Positions 21,989-33,427 of a stretch of 64,000 nucleotides of DNA are shown here, one piece after another. Position 1 is the first letter of the stretch; each line of letters starts with the position of its first letter. Position numbers and translations under genes: made by a program. The stretch is from Solea solea. Its lineage: Eukaryota > Chordata > Actinopteri > Pleuronectiformes > Soleidae. Location: positions 12,089,001-12,153,000 of the forward strand of contig NC_081150.1 in assembly GCF_958295425.1 (NCBI RefSeq), given 5' to 3'. Under the pieces are notes generated by a model that saw nothing but the letters and a program-made list of their open reading frames with translations, ran no database searches and was not told the DNA's origin.

Positions 21989-21990
21989 GG

Positions 21991-22989
21991 CTGCCTATGA
22001 AAGAAAAGGCAGTGTGGATGTTGATTTATCGTTATCCCATTACTACATTAACACAGCTTTTTGTCCTTCAAGGCCTTAACTGTCTCCCGGCTCACATTTT
22101 TAAATGTCAGCCACGTAAACAAAAACAAAAATTACATTTAACCCAAGGTGACATCTCTGCTGTCATAACAACTACAACACATTCTCAAAAGTCCTTCCGC
22201 TCTCGCGCAGAGCCAACAAACAGTCAGTAATCCCCGTCGCTGCTGCATCTGCATCCTTTACAAAAACAATGTCACAGACTACTTTTCTCATCACCCCTTT
22301 GTTTTCAGCAGCAGTAGATGGATTTCTCTCCCTAGCCATTACCCACATAGCCCTTTGTGATAAAGAAGAGTGGTTTGAGATGAGTTGCAGGAGGACAAGG
22401 CCCATCACGTTCAGCCAGAACAGTGACACATCAAAGGAAAACAACGGAGACATTATCGGAAGGAATCTGCGCTGATTTGCGACCTCGGCGAGGCTGCAGG
22501 ACCTCTGCGCTTGCTCACACCGACATGTACGCACGCACATGTTTTAATAGCCCGCGCAGCCGTTTCATAGCAGGATCAATCGCTGTCAACACATCTAGGA
22601 TGTGCAAGTTCTTATCTGCCACACTTCTCCAGTGATGAGTCAGAATGTGTGAGCAGCAAAACATGAAAGGGCCCAAAAAACTAAAAACAGCCGACGGCGC
22701 TGCGGAGATCAACCGGGAAAAAAAAAATGACAATGCAAGCGATCAATCAAACAAACAAACAAACAAACAAACAAACAACCAGGAACACCATCTTTGTGGT
22801 CACAAAGGCGGTGGGAATTAAAAGCGTTTGCCTTACCGCAGTCATATCAGGAAGTTCTCTGGTGAGAAGCGTGCAAAGCAGCTCACAGTGCCCATGTTTG
22901 ACAAAGTCAGGGACCAGCTGTCTGTCTCTCACTTCTCTGCCGGGCCAAGAATGTTGGGCGAGTGACAGACAAGCTGACAGCTCAGAGCG
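21991..22989. other. Unique spacer with (AAAC)n
   Basis: AAAC repeat at about 22746-22778. Open frames around 22172-22635 overlap in several frames, which marks low stop density rather than a gene. No gene supported. Confidence 0.5.
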
Positions 22990-23300
22990 CCCGCAGCCTT
23001 TTCTGAATCACAACTGACTGGAATTAGATCAGTCATTAAGTGAACACTCCGATCACTGATCCATCCACTGGGAATGCGTGTTACCCGCCGCTCTCATGCA
23101 TGAAATAACATTTCATCACATCGTCTCATCAAAGCACTGAATAATCACTTAGTATGGCACCCCCCGGGGTAATAACGTCGCCAAGTTCGGAGACGATATT
23201 AAGAGTGCAGTTTCTAATTAAAACTGCCCAACACATTCATCAAGTTGACAAAGTGAAATGGACGAAGCGGTCAGTTCCCAGGAAAAAAGTTCTCCCTCCT
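22990..23300. promoter_or_regulatory. Candidate conserved non-coding block
   Basis: Unique sequence with ATTAGATCAGTCATTAAGTG-like and TTCTAATTAAAACTG cores, without simple repeats. Untested. Confidence 0.25.
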
Positions 23301-24096
23301 GGAAGCCGCGTCAGCCTCCGCAGCAGCCCTGAGACCCTGAAGGGTCAACTTAAAGGTCGACAGCAGCGATATGAAATATCAACATGATGGCGGTGATGTG
23401 AGGAGCGTTTGTGGTTTACAGGAGAATCAACACAAATCCTACGAGCCAAGAATATCCTATAGTCTTGCCTTCACATAATCCCCCCAGACTCCAAATTGTT
23501 AGGAACCAAAACAATATTTTATTCTGCTCAAATTTCATGAAAACAATCTAATTTAAAAAAAAAACAAAGTAGGAAAATATCTTCTCTAAAAGGATAGTTC
23601 TCCTTCAGAGACAACTTTTTTCAATACAACAAATATAATGACTTATATTCCACAAACAAGTGTGCGATATTTCGCTTCCCTATATCTCGGTGATTCACAA
23701 ACGCACACAAGGACTGCGCCCGGTCTGAAATGAAAACGTCCACTTAGTATCGCGGATCGATGAGATCCCAGTCCATTAGGGAGAGCAGTTATACACTGAT
23801 GTTTGATTTATGCGACACCACTAATGTTTGCGCGCGTGAACGTAAGCTATATGTGAACGAACACAGTGAAACTGTACACAGGGAACAAAGAAACAAAAAC
23901 AAATCAATACTTCTGTAGCAGTTTGGACAGACTCAGTCCTGTAATTAAATATCATGTGTTTGAACTGTATGGAAATACGGAAGGACTTAATAAATGAATG
24001 ATCTTATTTGGAACGTGTAAAATAAGATAGAGAGAGAGAGAGAGAAAGAGAACAATGGTTCCAGAACAAAGGAGTAGATTGATGTAAAACTACTCT
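23301..24096. other. Unique AT-rich spacer
   Basis: A9-A10 run near 23554. Possible decayed MITE end AAAGGATAGTTC near 23589. Short GA tract at 24030-24045. No gene. Confidence 0.5.
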
Positions 24097-24288
24097 ATCC
24101 ATCCATCTTCTACTGCGTTATCTTCCACGTGAGGGTCGCAGTGGGAGCTGTGCCAATCTCAGCTGACATAGGACGATAGGCGGGGTCCACCCTGGACAGT
24201 TCGCCAGTCCATCACAGGGCCACATAGAGACAAACCATCCAATCTCACATTTATGGTCAATTTAGAGTGTCCAATGTATCTAATCCCC
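24097..24288 (-). mobile_element. SINE/L2-type tail, minus strand
   Basis: The reverse complement reads ACTCTAAATTGACC, then GGCCCTGTGATGGACTGGCG, ACTGTCCAGGGTGGACCCCG, TCAGCTGAGATTGGCACAGC, and ends in GATGGATGGAT. This is the canonical order of the shared fish SINE/L2 tail. The tRNA head is missing. Sequence after 24290 (TGCTGTACATCAGAGATAAATAAA) may belong to another repeat. Confidence 0.75.
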
Positions 24289-25491
24289 ATATTGCTGGGG
24301 AACGCTAAAGTGCTGTACATCAGAGATAAATAAAACAAATAAAAATGAAAATGTGTGACCTAATACATCTAAGAACACACAATAAAATACTGTAGAAAGT
24401 ATACATACGACACAAATGAACAAGTCATACAGTAAAAATCATAAAAAGGATAAAAACCAACGCGTCATACTGGGTCGAAAGCCAAAGAGTAAAAATGGGT
24501 TTTAAGATGTGTTCCGCACTCCGAGTTCAACAGTTCAAAGCCAAGTACAGAATATTAAGAAAGAGAATTGTGTGTTCCACATCGTCTTCACATTACCAGT
24601 GCAATGATCAGGTCAACAGAGGTCACTTATCATAGTCATATCAGTTCCCTGAAAAACCTGTGTGTTTTTGGAGCAGGCACATGATGCACCACACACATGA
24701 ATTCCAAACATTCCCAGCTCTCTACATCATTTATCCGAAAAGACGACAAGAGGAACTTGTGCACAATCAAAGCTCCTACAACAGCTGTGTCCATTGTTGG
24801 AGTCCGTGTCTGTCTTCTTCTTCTTCTTCTTCTACCAAACAAACAGTGAATCTGCAGAACAGAATGTCACGTTGTGCAGCACTGGGCCTGTTTCATGCCA
24901 CTCACATCTTCCAAGTTGGTCGCCCTATGAACAGCGTTTGCATGCAGAGCTTGTGAGAGAGTGAGGGAAAAGGCTCATGGACGCGCAAAACGGTTGCCAT
25001 TAGATTCGACGGCTATAAAAGCTCCACTTTGAAGGAAGAAATTAAACCAAACAGAAGATTTTCGGAAAAAAGGGTATGAACTCTCTTTCCGTTTATTTCC
25101 ATCGCTCTGTGCCATAAAAGCATTTACTACCATGACCGAATCACATTATAAATATAGACTGTTAAAAATACTGCACCATTCATTTTTCTGGGTAACCCAC
25201 TTAAAAGTCAAGTGTCAAGAGACAAAGTCTTGAGATAGAAAAAAAAACAAAAAAAACTTCTAAGATTCATTTCCATTATAAGTTATTATAAGTTTTGGAT
25301 TCAATTACCAAACTTCCAATTTGCAGCCATGGGGCTCCTAGTTAATATTTTATTGCCGTTTCATGTACAGAACATTTCGCTCCGAGTTCAAAGCTCTGAT
25401 CTTTGGGGCAGATGTTGATGACTAAACAGTTCCCTGCGAAAGGGAAAGGCAAGGAGAAATGATGATGACAAAGAATGCCAAATTAAACCGG
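24289..25491. other. Spacer with (TTC)n; possible second repeat remnant
   Basis: 24290-24500 is A-rich with AAAAATGGGTTTTAAGATGTG, resembling another fish repeat but not delimited. (TTC)n at 24813-24833. A TATAAAAG match at 25014-25021 has no supporting promoter context. No gene. Confidence 0.45.
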
Positions 25492-25650
25492 TTAAAGGAA
25501 CAGTGTGTAACATCAAGCGTTTACAAATTCCAAGTGTGTTGGAGAACTCACGTAGCCTTCAATTAGCATCAGTTGTTTAGTTTGTCCACTGTGGGCTATT
25601 GTAAAAACACGCCGGTCCAAAACGGCGGCCTCCATAGAGTAACAGTGAAA
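25492..25650 (+). mobile_element. Left part of a TTAA-type MITE
   Basis: It begins TTAAAGGAACAGTGTGTAAC, a terminus I recognise from a common fish MITE, and includes AAAACGGCGGCCTCCATAGA further on. The matching right terminus is not found, so the copy is truncated or degraded. Confidence 0.5.
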
Positions 25651-25929
25651 AAAAAAAAGACTCATTATATATATATATATCATTTATACCATCAGGTGAA
25701 GAAAAATGTGTAACATTATTTTTATCTTCAACGTCCGCCAAATGAAAATAATGACCAACATTTCACTCACGGATGCACAATTTTTAATCACGTCAGGTGT
25801 TAAAGAACCTCCACATGTATTATTAAAAATGTTAAACTACTTCCAATTTCACGCGAGTTTCGACGTAATCAATTTGTCGACCGCGACAGACTCGCACGCC
25901 TTTTGTGACCACGATATTAAAATTCCTTC
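25651..25929. other. AT-rich spacer
   Basis: A10-A11 run near 25648-25658, short (TA)n at 25667-25680, and GTGTAACATT near 25708 echoing the MITE start. A 92-codon frame at 25706-25984 has no recognisable features. Confidence 0.45.
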
Positions 25930-26215
25930 GAATCAATGTGACTATGCGATAATTACGTGTAGCATTAAACGGGTTGATTTATGAGGAACAGTAATGATTT
26001 TACGGACATCAAAGGCAACAATAACATTGCCAGTCTTCTGTCTTTGTTTCCTTTGATCTGGGACTGGACTGAGACCAACGAGGTGCATTCCAGAGGCTTT
26101 CTAAGGATTAATCATGCATTCCTTGCCACATCCAGTCTTTCACTCCCAGGAGTGACACTCACTTCATTCAAAATCCTAAAGGGGTTTTCCAATGGAAAAT
26201 GATTTTGGCTGTGCA
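25930..26215. promoter_or_regulatory. Candidate enhancer with paired TCF/LEF, TEAD and OTX-type motifs
   Basis: A non-repetitive block with exact inverted TCF/LEF-type motifs ATCAAAGG (26008-26015) and CCTTTGAT (26050-26057). There are two TEAD-type GCATTCC sites (26085-26091, 26116-26122) and an OTX/PITX-type GGATTA (26105-26110). The clustering is denser than in neighbouring spacer. Function is inferred. Confidence 0.35.
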
Positions 26216-26709
26216 GTAATTACAAAAAAAAAGACATAACCGGTTAAATACAAGTGGTTTGTTTAATAATGAAATGATAGGTGTCGGTAAAAAAAAAAAG
26301 CATTGCTAAGCTATGCTATTATCCCCACATTGCCTCAAGATAATAACAACTCGGCGAAGCTAAAGAGGCCACAGTCTATGATTAGTCCTTGTTCTACTCC
26401 GTGTACAGGCTCCAACAAATCCGAGTGAACACAAGTAACATCCGACATGACGCAACAAATCCTCTTTCATAGGTCTCAACTGATCCACGCACAGAAAACA
26501 CAACGCCTGACCCTTTTCACTCGGTGGTGATGTGTGGGAAATGTAAACACACAACCTAAACTGGATCAGCTAAAACAAACCTAGCTGACGTAATCTCAAC
26601 CCCCGTACAGTGAACCTCACTCTGGGGGGGAGGAAAAAATTATATCTTGCAGTCAGGTGAACTGAAAAGAACATGAAATGGGAGCATAATTGAACAAAAT
26701 CGGTCAGTT
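26216..26709. other. Unique spacer
   Basis: A-runs near 26223 and 26289, G7 near 26625. No gene or repeat recognised. Confidence 0.5.
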
Positions 26710-27010
26710 TAATGAACAGAGGCGAGGGACAGACTCCGCGGTGTATTAACTGCTCTTTGTGGGTGGCTGGCTGCGGGAAGCGGAGGTGGGTTAGATGTCA
26801 TCTTTTCACCAGTGGGGTGCCGTCTGCTGGGAGGCTTACAGTGGCGCAAGAGAGCCGCGCCGAGTCACACTGTGCTCCACAGGCCGACAGTGCTCAGCCA
26901 TCCACGGCCAGCCGCACAGATAATGGCTGACAGCTCTCCGAGGAGCGCCGCTCTTTACCAGCAAGTGACAGTAAGGGGAGGGTGGGGGGCGGGGGGTGCT
27001 GTAAGCAGAG
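26710..27010 (+). promoter_or_regulatory. CpG-rich block, possible promoter and first exon
   Basis: This is the clearest local rise in CpG and GC in the window. ATG at 26923 is in a fair Kozak context (A at -3, G at +4). It opens a frame MADSSPRSAALYQQVT that reaches a donor-like ACA/GTAAGG at 26970/26971. A G4-forming run follows at 26975-26996. I do not recognise the peptide and found no acceptor exon, so this is a hypothesis only. A short enhancer or chance CpG cluster is equally possible. Confidence 0.22.
26975..26996 (+). other. Potential G-quadruplex
   Basis: Four G runs of three or more (GGGG-A-GGG-T-GGGGGG-C-GGGGGG) with 1-base loops, the most stable class of G4 motif. Confidence 0.7.
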
Positions 27011-28991
27011 CAGGATATATGATCTGCACTTTGCTGGAAATGCGGAGCTCGGAGGAGAGTGTGGGGTTTATTCTCTTTAGCAGATGCTCCCGTTCGTTCT
27101 TTACCTCAGTCGGATCAAGCACATAATCAAGCACACGGTCACATATGTTCCAATTAGGGCATTAACAGAAAGGCCGATTTGTGTCGAGTCGACAAGTTGC
27201 TTTTTTCTTGTGTACACAATGCAATCTCTCTGCAGTCTATCGGATTCAACTGAGAGTTGGGTACCCGGTCGGCGCGTGCAGGGGCGGCCCGGGCCACCGG
27301 GGTTAGAGGTTCTGAGTGTGGTAGCAGGTGAGTCCGGTGGGGGTGTGTACAACGGGGACACTGAGCTTTGGTGGGGGGGGGTTTTCAAGGTATTAGCCTA
27401 TGTTTTGTTTTGTTTAAATGTCGTTGAGAAGGCATGTTGATTATTTTTCTTTCTTTTTTTTGAAAGGGCACTTGCTACTGAGAACTTTGTTAATGCTCTG
27501 GTTCCAGTCAACATCTTACTTTGAGAGTTTTGATTTAAGGTGTCAAAACAGAGAACTACAGGCCACACATCAGACATCTTTGCTCTTTTAGAGACATCTC
27601 TACATCCCTGTCAGTCACTTTTAGTTACGATGTCACTATACTGCTGCAGGATAAGCCCTTTTTTGTTTCACAGGGGGGAACGACATTTAAAGCAAGTTAT
27701 AGGGACTTTTTACAATGCTAATATATGTATTCCCAAGGCTGCCAACTGTTTCAGCTTAGCAGAGCTGCCAAACACATGTCAGAGAGGGAAGACCTCTCAT
27801 ATTATACATGAACGACTGAGGCTATTGCCCCCTACATCTAACTCAAACACCTCTGTATAACGCAACTGGCTTTGTGCCTCGTCTGACGTCACGTACGACG
27901 ATGTCTGGGCAGGTTTGGAGAGACAATGTTGTTTTGCGAGTGAAGCTGTGGACGACTGAAGTGTCCTTCAGTAGTATTGAAGTATTTCAATAGTGCAGAA
28001 AATATTTGATGCTCCCACAAGGAATGGAGAAGAGAAACACCGACGTACTGTATGTGCCGAGGCTTGCTTCACCTGGAAGTTTAAGGGGATTATCCCTCAG
28101 TGCTCTGATTAAAGTGACTTTTAAATATGCATATTTCTCACAGGGGGGGCGTTTTCGATCGACAGCTGGACTGTATTTCACTCCGCGGTCTCGCAACTAC
28201 AAAGAGAACACCGGAGCCGCTTTAGCCCGTTTCACTCACAGTTCCAGCACGCAGCACCTAATACAAAGCCCAAACTTGTTTTTTGTCAGAGAAGCAAAGC
28301 ACAGGTGGCCATCCATCACTATACATGCACTTCAGGTGACAGGACCATCTGCTGCTCCCCTCTCCTTGCCAGAGCTTTTCTTACATATGTAGATGAAGTG
28401 AACTGGACAGTCGACAAAGGAAGCACGGGAGAAAGTGCATTTTTCCCCTTTACCGCACTTTAATTTGCCATAATATTCTTTTTTTTTTTTTTATCTTTTA
28501 ACCATCACTCTCTTCACTACATCACAAAAATCACTTTTAGATTCCCTGTATCCTGTGGCAAAGGAGTGAGGTAGCCTCACGTCTCTGCAGTCAAGCCTCC
28601 TTGCTCACAAATCTTCGTCCTCTCCCCCTGGGGCCAACGCTGCTATGTTCCACTCTTGGACAGCATGGCAGTGACAGAGAGAATAAATAAACAAGAGGAT
28701 AAATAAATAACTCTGCCCATTTTTATGATGCTCTCTCTCCCTCTCTGTCTCTCTCACTTCGCCCTCCAGCCATTTCCACAGACATCTGTGCTCCCCGTAA
28801 CAATGCGCTGGTGGCAGTTAAGTAGCTGAGATACAAGGACAAGGTCAGCCCGGGTGAAAGGCGCTTTGTCAAGGCTGGAGGAGAATAAAGCCAAATCCAA
28901 AAGAAGTTTTAGTGGTCGCTGGACAAAGATTCTGCTTTACTCAAGGCTGCGTCTCAAGTCAGAGCCACAGGAAAACTTTTAATTAAACTAT
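27011..28991. other. Unique spacer, no gene seen
   Basis: GC-rich patch at about 27260-27385 with a G8-G9 run. CRE palindrome TGACGTCA at 27884-27891. T14 run at 28479-28492. The segment 27540-27870 may be a decayed MITE, undelimited. A 128-codon frame at 28006-28392 resembles no known family and lacks splice context. Confidence 0.45.
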
Positions 28992-29285
28992 TTAGAATTT
29001 TTTTTCCTTTTTCCACAGCAATTGTTTTATACATTTAGATGACAGCGGGATCAAATGTGTGCGGTAACAAAGCATAATCACAATTACCACAAACTCATGA
29101 ATAATAAACAGGTTCCAACCACAGAGACTGTGTATATGCCATGGATGACTGCTGAACTCATTAAGATCATAATGCACGCGCTCACACTCTCCCGGGACCG
29201 ACTGTGCGATGGTGAATAAACGTCTGAAGTGGATCTGGTGTACGACACAATAACATGTGCCCGAAAAATGAAGAAATTATAAATT
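28992..29285. other. AT-rich spacer
   Basis: No gene. Directly precedes the G run. Confidence 0.5.
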
Positions 29286-29307
29286 GGGGGGGGGGGGGGG
29301 GGGGGGG
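29286..29307 (+). repeat. G22 homopolymer
   Basis: Twenty-two consecutive G. Capable of G-quadruplex formation, and its exact length is prone to sequencing error. Confidence 0.9.
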
Positions 29308-29442
29308 ATTTACATTCTGTCCTAGTTTCTGTGGCTCAAAGACCGTTGTCTCCTCTGTGCTTCCAGAAAATTTCATCATCAATTAGAACGACGCGTGATT
29401 CAGAATACAGGGCGCGCTGAGTTAAAGCAGAAGAGACGGATG

Positions 29443-29444
<2 letters not shown>

Positions 29445-29496
<52 letters not shown>
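29445..29496 (+). repeat. (GACA)n microsatellite
   Basis: About 12 GACA units. Confidence 0.95.
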
Positions 29497-29589
29497 GATC
29501 ACAGAGCGGAGCCAAACAAAAGGCTCCTCTTTGCCCCAAACTTTTTTTTTTTTTTATCTGGAAGGGGATTTTTGACCCAGTTGCCTTTA

Positions 29590-29770
29590 GTGATGAGAAA
29601 AGAAGGGAAGACTAATGGGACTGAAGACGATGGGAACGGAGAGGCCAGTGCTAAGGGGGCTGACGTCAGTGCCCTGATTTAACTGGCTGCCTCCACTGTT
29701 GTGCACACAGATGCTGTGTCATGCACAGTGGCAGTAATTGGCAGTCAGAGGAGCCAAGAGAGGTCAGTCA
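29590..29770. promoter_or_regulatory. Candidate regulatory block with CRE palindrome
   Basis: Non-repetitive, with exact TGACGTCA at 29661-29668 and GGCAGTAATTGGCAGTC near 29728. Function is inferred from motif and texture. Confidence 0.28.
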
Positions 29771-29863
29771 AGAGGCTGAGTCCATGTCTGTGTACCTGCG
29801 ACTCTCTGCAGCACAACTGATGGGTGGGAAAACCCAGTCATACTGAAGCCTCATGTGTTTGAT

Positions 29864-29918
29864 GTATATATATATATCTGTATATATCTGTATATATATA
29901 CATATATACACACATCTG

Positions 29919-29955
<37 letters not shown>

Positions 29956-29975
29956 CTGTATATATATATCTGTAC
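29864..29975. repeat. Compound (TA)n/TATCTG tract
   Basis: About 110 bp of TA units with CTGTATA and CACATCTGTA interruptions. The 107-codon frame on the minus strand is a translation of it. Confidence 0.95.
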
Positions 29976-31790
29976 ATCTTCCAGTAGAGATTAAGGACTA
30001 CACAAGATACTTTGGAACCAAGTCCATGCAGAAATCCAAAATCTAGATGATTAATAATGACAGTAATGGCTGCTGGAGCTACCAAAGACACCGTAGATGT
30101 GATTCTTCTAGGAAGGGAAAAACAGGTGACGTCAAAAAGGGAAGAAGAAAGTAAAAGGAGGTGGATATACTGTACGTACTGAAGTTTGAGACATTTCAGT
30201 GGGTATCAGTGCCAACGACCAAATTCATTGTATGTAAGAGTCATAGATGAAAGAGGCCGTCATGGAGACGTTGAACCAACCGTGTACGTCTGCTAACTTT
30301 CATTCCTGAAATCACACACATCAGTGACTTACAAACCTCAATCCCACTTTAACTCTCTCCTCAATGAAAAAGCCAGGGGAATATGAGCAATTGTCGTTGC
30401 ACTGTCAAACCCTCACATTGATTCCTCAGGCGGCTTCATATTGCCGTTAACACACAACAATCAGCCGCTGCCGTCTACTCTCTCTCTCCGTGTGAGTATT
30501 AAAGGGTGGAAATGACCCGATGCGTGAAAATGACCGCAGTGTGTCTTGAATTGACCAGTTCATCCATGTCCAAGTCCTGCCATTTAAGATTCCGGCGTAA
30601 TCACAGCCTCGTCGGGCAATCTGTGCCTCTGACCGCCTCCGTCAAACAAACAACTCCCTCCGGAGGAATCGCAGGAGCATAAAAACAGACTCAGAGTGTG
30701 GAAAAACCCACCTGCATCTGCACAAACAACAACAACAACAGTGTATGCATGAGAATTTGACTGGCTGAGGTGTTCATAGGATGTGGTGCACCTTTGAGGA
30801 GTTGTTGGGGGGGGTTGAGGCGAGTGACAGAAGGATGTGTGCGCACAAGCCTTCGATGTCGCAAGCAAACGACACATTTCACACCATGATTTAACATTAC
30901 ATGCTTTTAAGTGGCCTCTCGCAGCAAAATGGATGAAACGGCACAGCATACAAAGTGTTCACAGTAAAAAAATAAATAAAAATAAACGACGGAAGGCTGC
31001 ATTGAAATCAGAGACAAATCAGATTTCTCTTAATTCATGCTGGCACAACGAAAACACCAGCATATTCTCATCAAAATTCACAGTGTTGACTGTTCTTTCG
31101 GTCTTAAGGGAGAATCCTTAAAGCGCACAACACGGTCCAAAAGAGAGGCACCCGAGGGAGTCTGATGTAGGAACATGCTTTTAAGTTGAAAACCAATTTG
31201 TTTCAGGACGCCCATGTGATGTCAATGTATTTATAAAGCATTTTTATTATCTTTCTGCATCATGCTTTAAACGTCTAATGACTCCTGTCTTTGATGAGCG
31301 CCCAGTCTTTACTGACATCATTTGACCCAATGCAGCATTCGCCTTTGTTTTTTTTCAACGCCATCATATTGTCTGATCTTGAAAAATAAAGTCCTCTCTG
31401 CATTATCCTGGTACATATTCAGCCACACAAGCAGCAGAACATGGCAGATGGGCCGTGTACGTGAAACTGTAGGTCATATTTTTCCCTCCATGCAATAATT
31501 ATGGGTCTAAAATCATCAAGATGACGGCAATAACATAAAAAAAACAAAAGTCACAACAATGCTGTCTGTTTTGCTTTACTGTATTACATAAAAATGAAAA
31601 ACTGGGGGGGGGACAAAAGCCGAGTGCGACACGTACTTGACTCAGTATCTCATATTCAGAGGGAACAATATTGCACATGAAGCGAAAGAGAGCATTTCCA
31701 TGTTGACTTTTAATTGCGGAGTTTCATCATCTATAATGAATCCATTTCCTAACCACTAAACCCTCCATGTATTGTCAGATTTATTTATTT
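29976..31790. other. Unique spacer, no gene seen
   Basis: CRE palindrome TGACGTCA at 30127-30134. ACA repeat at about 30723-30740. G8 near 30809. A 121-codon minus frame (30584-30949) crosses the ACA tract and is not credible as a gene. Confidence 0.5.
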
Positions 31791-31826
31791 ATATGTATAT
31801 ATGTATATACATATATATATATAAAC

Positions 31827-31858
<32 letters not shown>

Positions 31859-31873
31859 GTATATGTATATGTA

Positions 31874-31906
<33 letters not shown>
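31791..31906. repeat. Compound (TA)n/TATG tract
   Basis: About 115 bp of TA with periodic TG interruptions. All overlapping open frames are repeat translations. Confidence 0.95.
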
Positions 31907-31911
<5 letters not shown>

Positions 31912-33079
31912 ATACAACTTACATGTCAACAACATCCATTTCACTTGTGCTCGTGGTGTAACGCAGATGAAACATCCGCCCGAGCCAAATCTGCGGCTTA
32001 TAACGTGGCAGGTTGTTATTACTGAGGTGAATTTGCTGCGAGTGCATTCCTTTGTAGAGGAAAGTGTTTTACATCACTTGGGCACGAGTCACAACAAGCG
32101 GCGTACATGTTTCATTGCTCTGGGCGAACAATACTATCTTCCTTAAGAGTTTTTTTTTATGGGTCAAAGATCCACTTTCGGTTGCCTCCAGATAGCAAAT
32201 GCACCCAACAATACACCTGACCACACCTCGTTTCAAGACCGACGCGCCCCGACTGGGTGACAGATGCTCAGATGCAGGCCCGCGTTCTCTAAAATGACAA
32301 CTGTGCCAGTCTGAAACTGGCAAAGACACTAAAGTCTCACTCAGCGCTGGTGGCCATCTTCACATCACCATAACAATGGCACACCAAGGTCCCCGATGTG
32401 TCATGAGGGACGAGCAGACGAGTCCCCTCTGTCACCGAAGTATAAAGGGAGCCTGCTTTACTGCCAGTAAAAGGACTTTGATGATGTTGGACCAGATAAA
32501 GCCAACATATACGACCGTCCTGTGTGCGATATTTGATCTAATACCATGGCACCATAGCAGCTCCCCCCTTTATTTTTACGCGGCTATCCGTTTGGCTCGG
32601 TGACGACGTCCACAGCTGGCAAAAAGGTGGATAAATGCCCCACTGCTCCAAGATCCTCCAAGAGACTCATACAGAATAGAATAGAACAGGCCGAACAACA
32701 TGGGAATAGAGATGGTACCATTCCCCGTTTCAAAATATTCTCATTAGGAAGGAGGGAAAGAAAGCACAATGTGGGGTATGACTAATGGGACCACCTGAGG
32801 ATGTGAACCGCAATTTTGCAGCAGTGCCACAGGATGTTTTTGCTTGTGTCGGTGGTTTAGGGCGGCCATAAACAATACACACGAACACACGCCTTTAACG
32901 TCTCACAATCTATCTTCAACTGACAAAAAACCCACCACAAAAATCATTTTCTCGCAGGGTCAGCTCCACTAATCGTTCGGTCCAATCAATAAACTATGCG
33001 AGGGTGTGCGAGGCAGACCGAAGCAGAATAACAGAACACAGCTCAATGCAAAAATGACGAGAAGGTCAACTTGCAACTA
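31907..33079. other. Unique spacer, no gene seen
   Basis: No recognised repeat. T8 near 32152. Short frames only. Confidence 0.5.
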
Positions 33080-33260
33080 TGTGCTTTAATGGGCGCCGGG
33101 GGTTTGTGCGACAGCGAATGCCCCTGCTGGTCGTTAATTCCTGCCGTCGCCCGGCCTAACGTACGGCTGCGAATGTGATGATGAGTGATGCAGACAAACC
33201 TTTGTAAGAGGCAGGTGTGATCATTATTTTTACCACTTTACTGCGGTGAATGATGATTGT
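33080..33260. promoter_or_regulatory. Candidate conserved non-coding block
   Basis: Unique, CpG-containing, with GGTCGTTAATTCCTGCCG and GTGTGATCATTATTTTTACC-like cores. Untested. Confidence 0.22.
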
Positions 33261-33284
33261 GTGCGTGCTCGGTCCTGCGACACA

Positions 33285-33306
33285 ACACACACACACACAC
33301 ACACAC
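33285..33306 (+). repeat. (AC)n microsatellite
   Basis: About 11 AC units. Confidence 0.9.
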
Positions 33307-33416
33307 GTTTAAACAAATATACGAGGAATATAAAAACCTGACTGCTTTTCGTCAGACGTTCACATAATGAAGCCCACTCTAGAGGCATTAAAACATTCAC
33401 TGAAACTCAATTAGAC

Positions 33417-33427
33417 GATTTATTGAT
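33417..33427 (+). repeat. SINE target-site duplication, left copy
   Basis: GATTTATTGAT, identical to 33714-33724. Confidence 0.85.

Larger units (their letters stand above)
21100..21990. repeat. GT-flanked dispersed repeat, split by a hAT-like insertion
   Basis: The left part (21100-21228) has (TG)n, then CACACCTATCTTTGTGAGGAC, and ends in GGTTAGGG. The right part (21884-21990) has GGTTAGGGTAAG, AATGCATTATATCTATGA, GTGTCCTCAATAAGATA and a long (TG)n. These halves are in the order of a repeat common in fish genomes. The element at 21229-21883 sits exactly between them. Confidence 0.6.

Noticed and set aside
25014..25021. TATAAAAG as a core promoter
   Set aside because: A lone TATA match without CpG rise, initiator or downstream gene.
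28006..28392. 128-codon plus frame
   Set aside because: No domain, no Kozak support, no homology recognised by eye.
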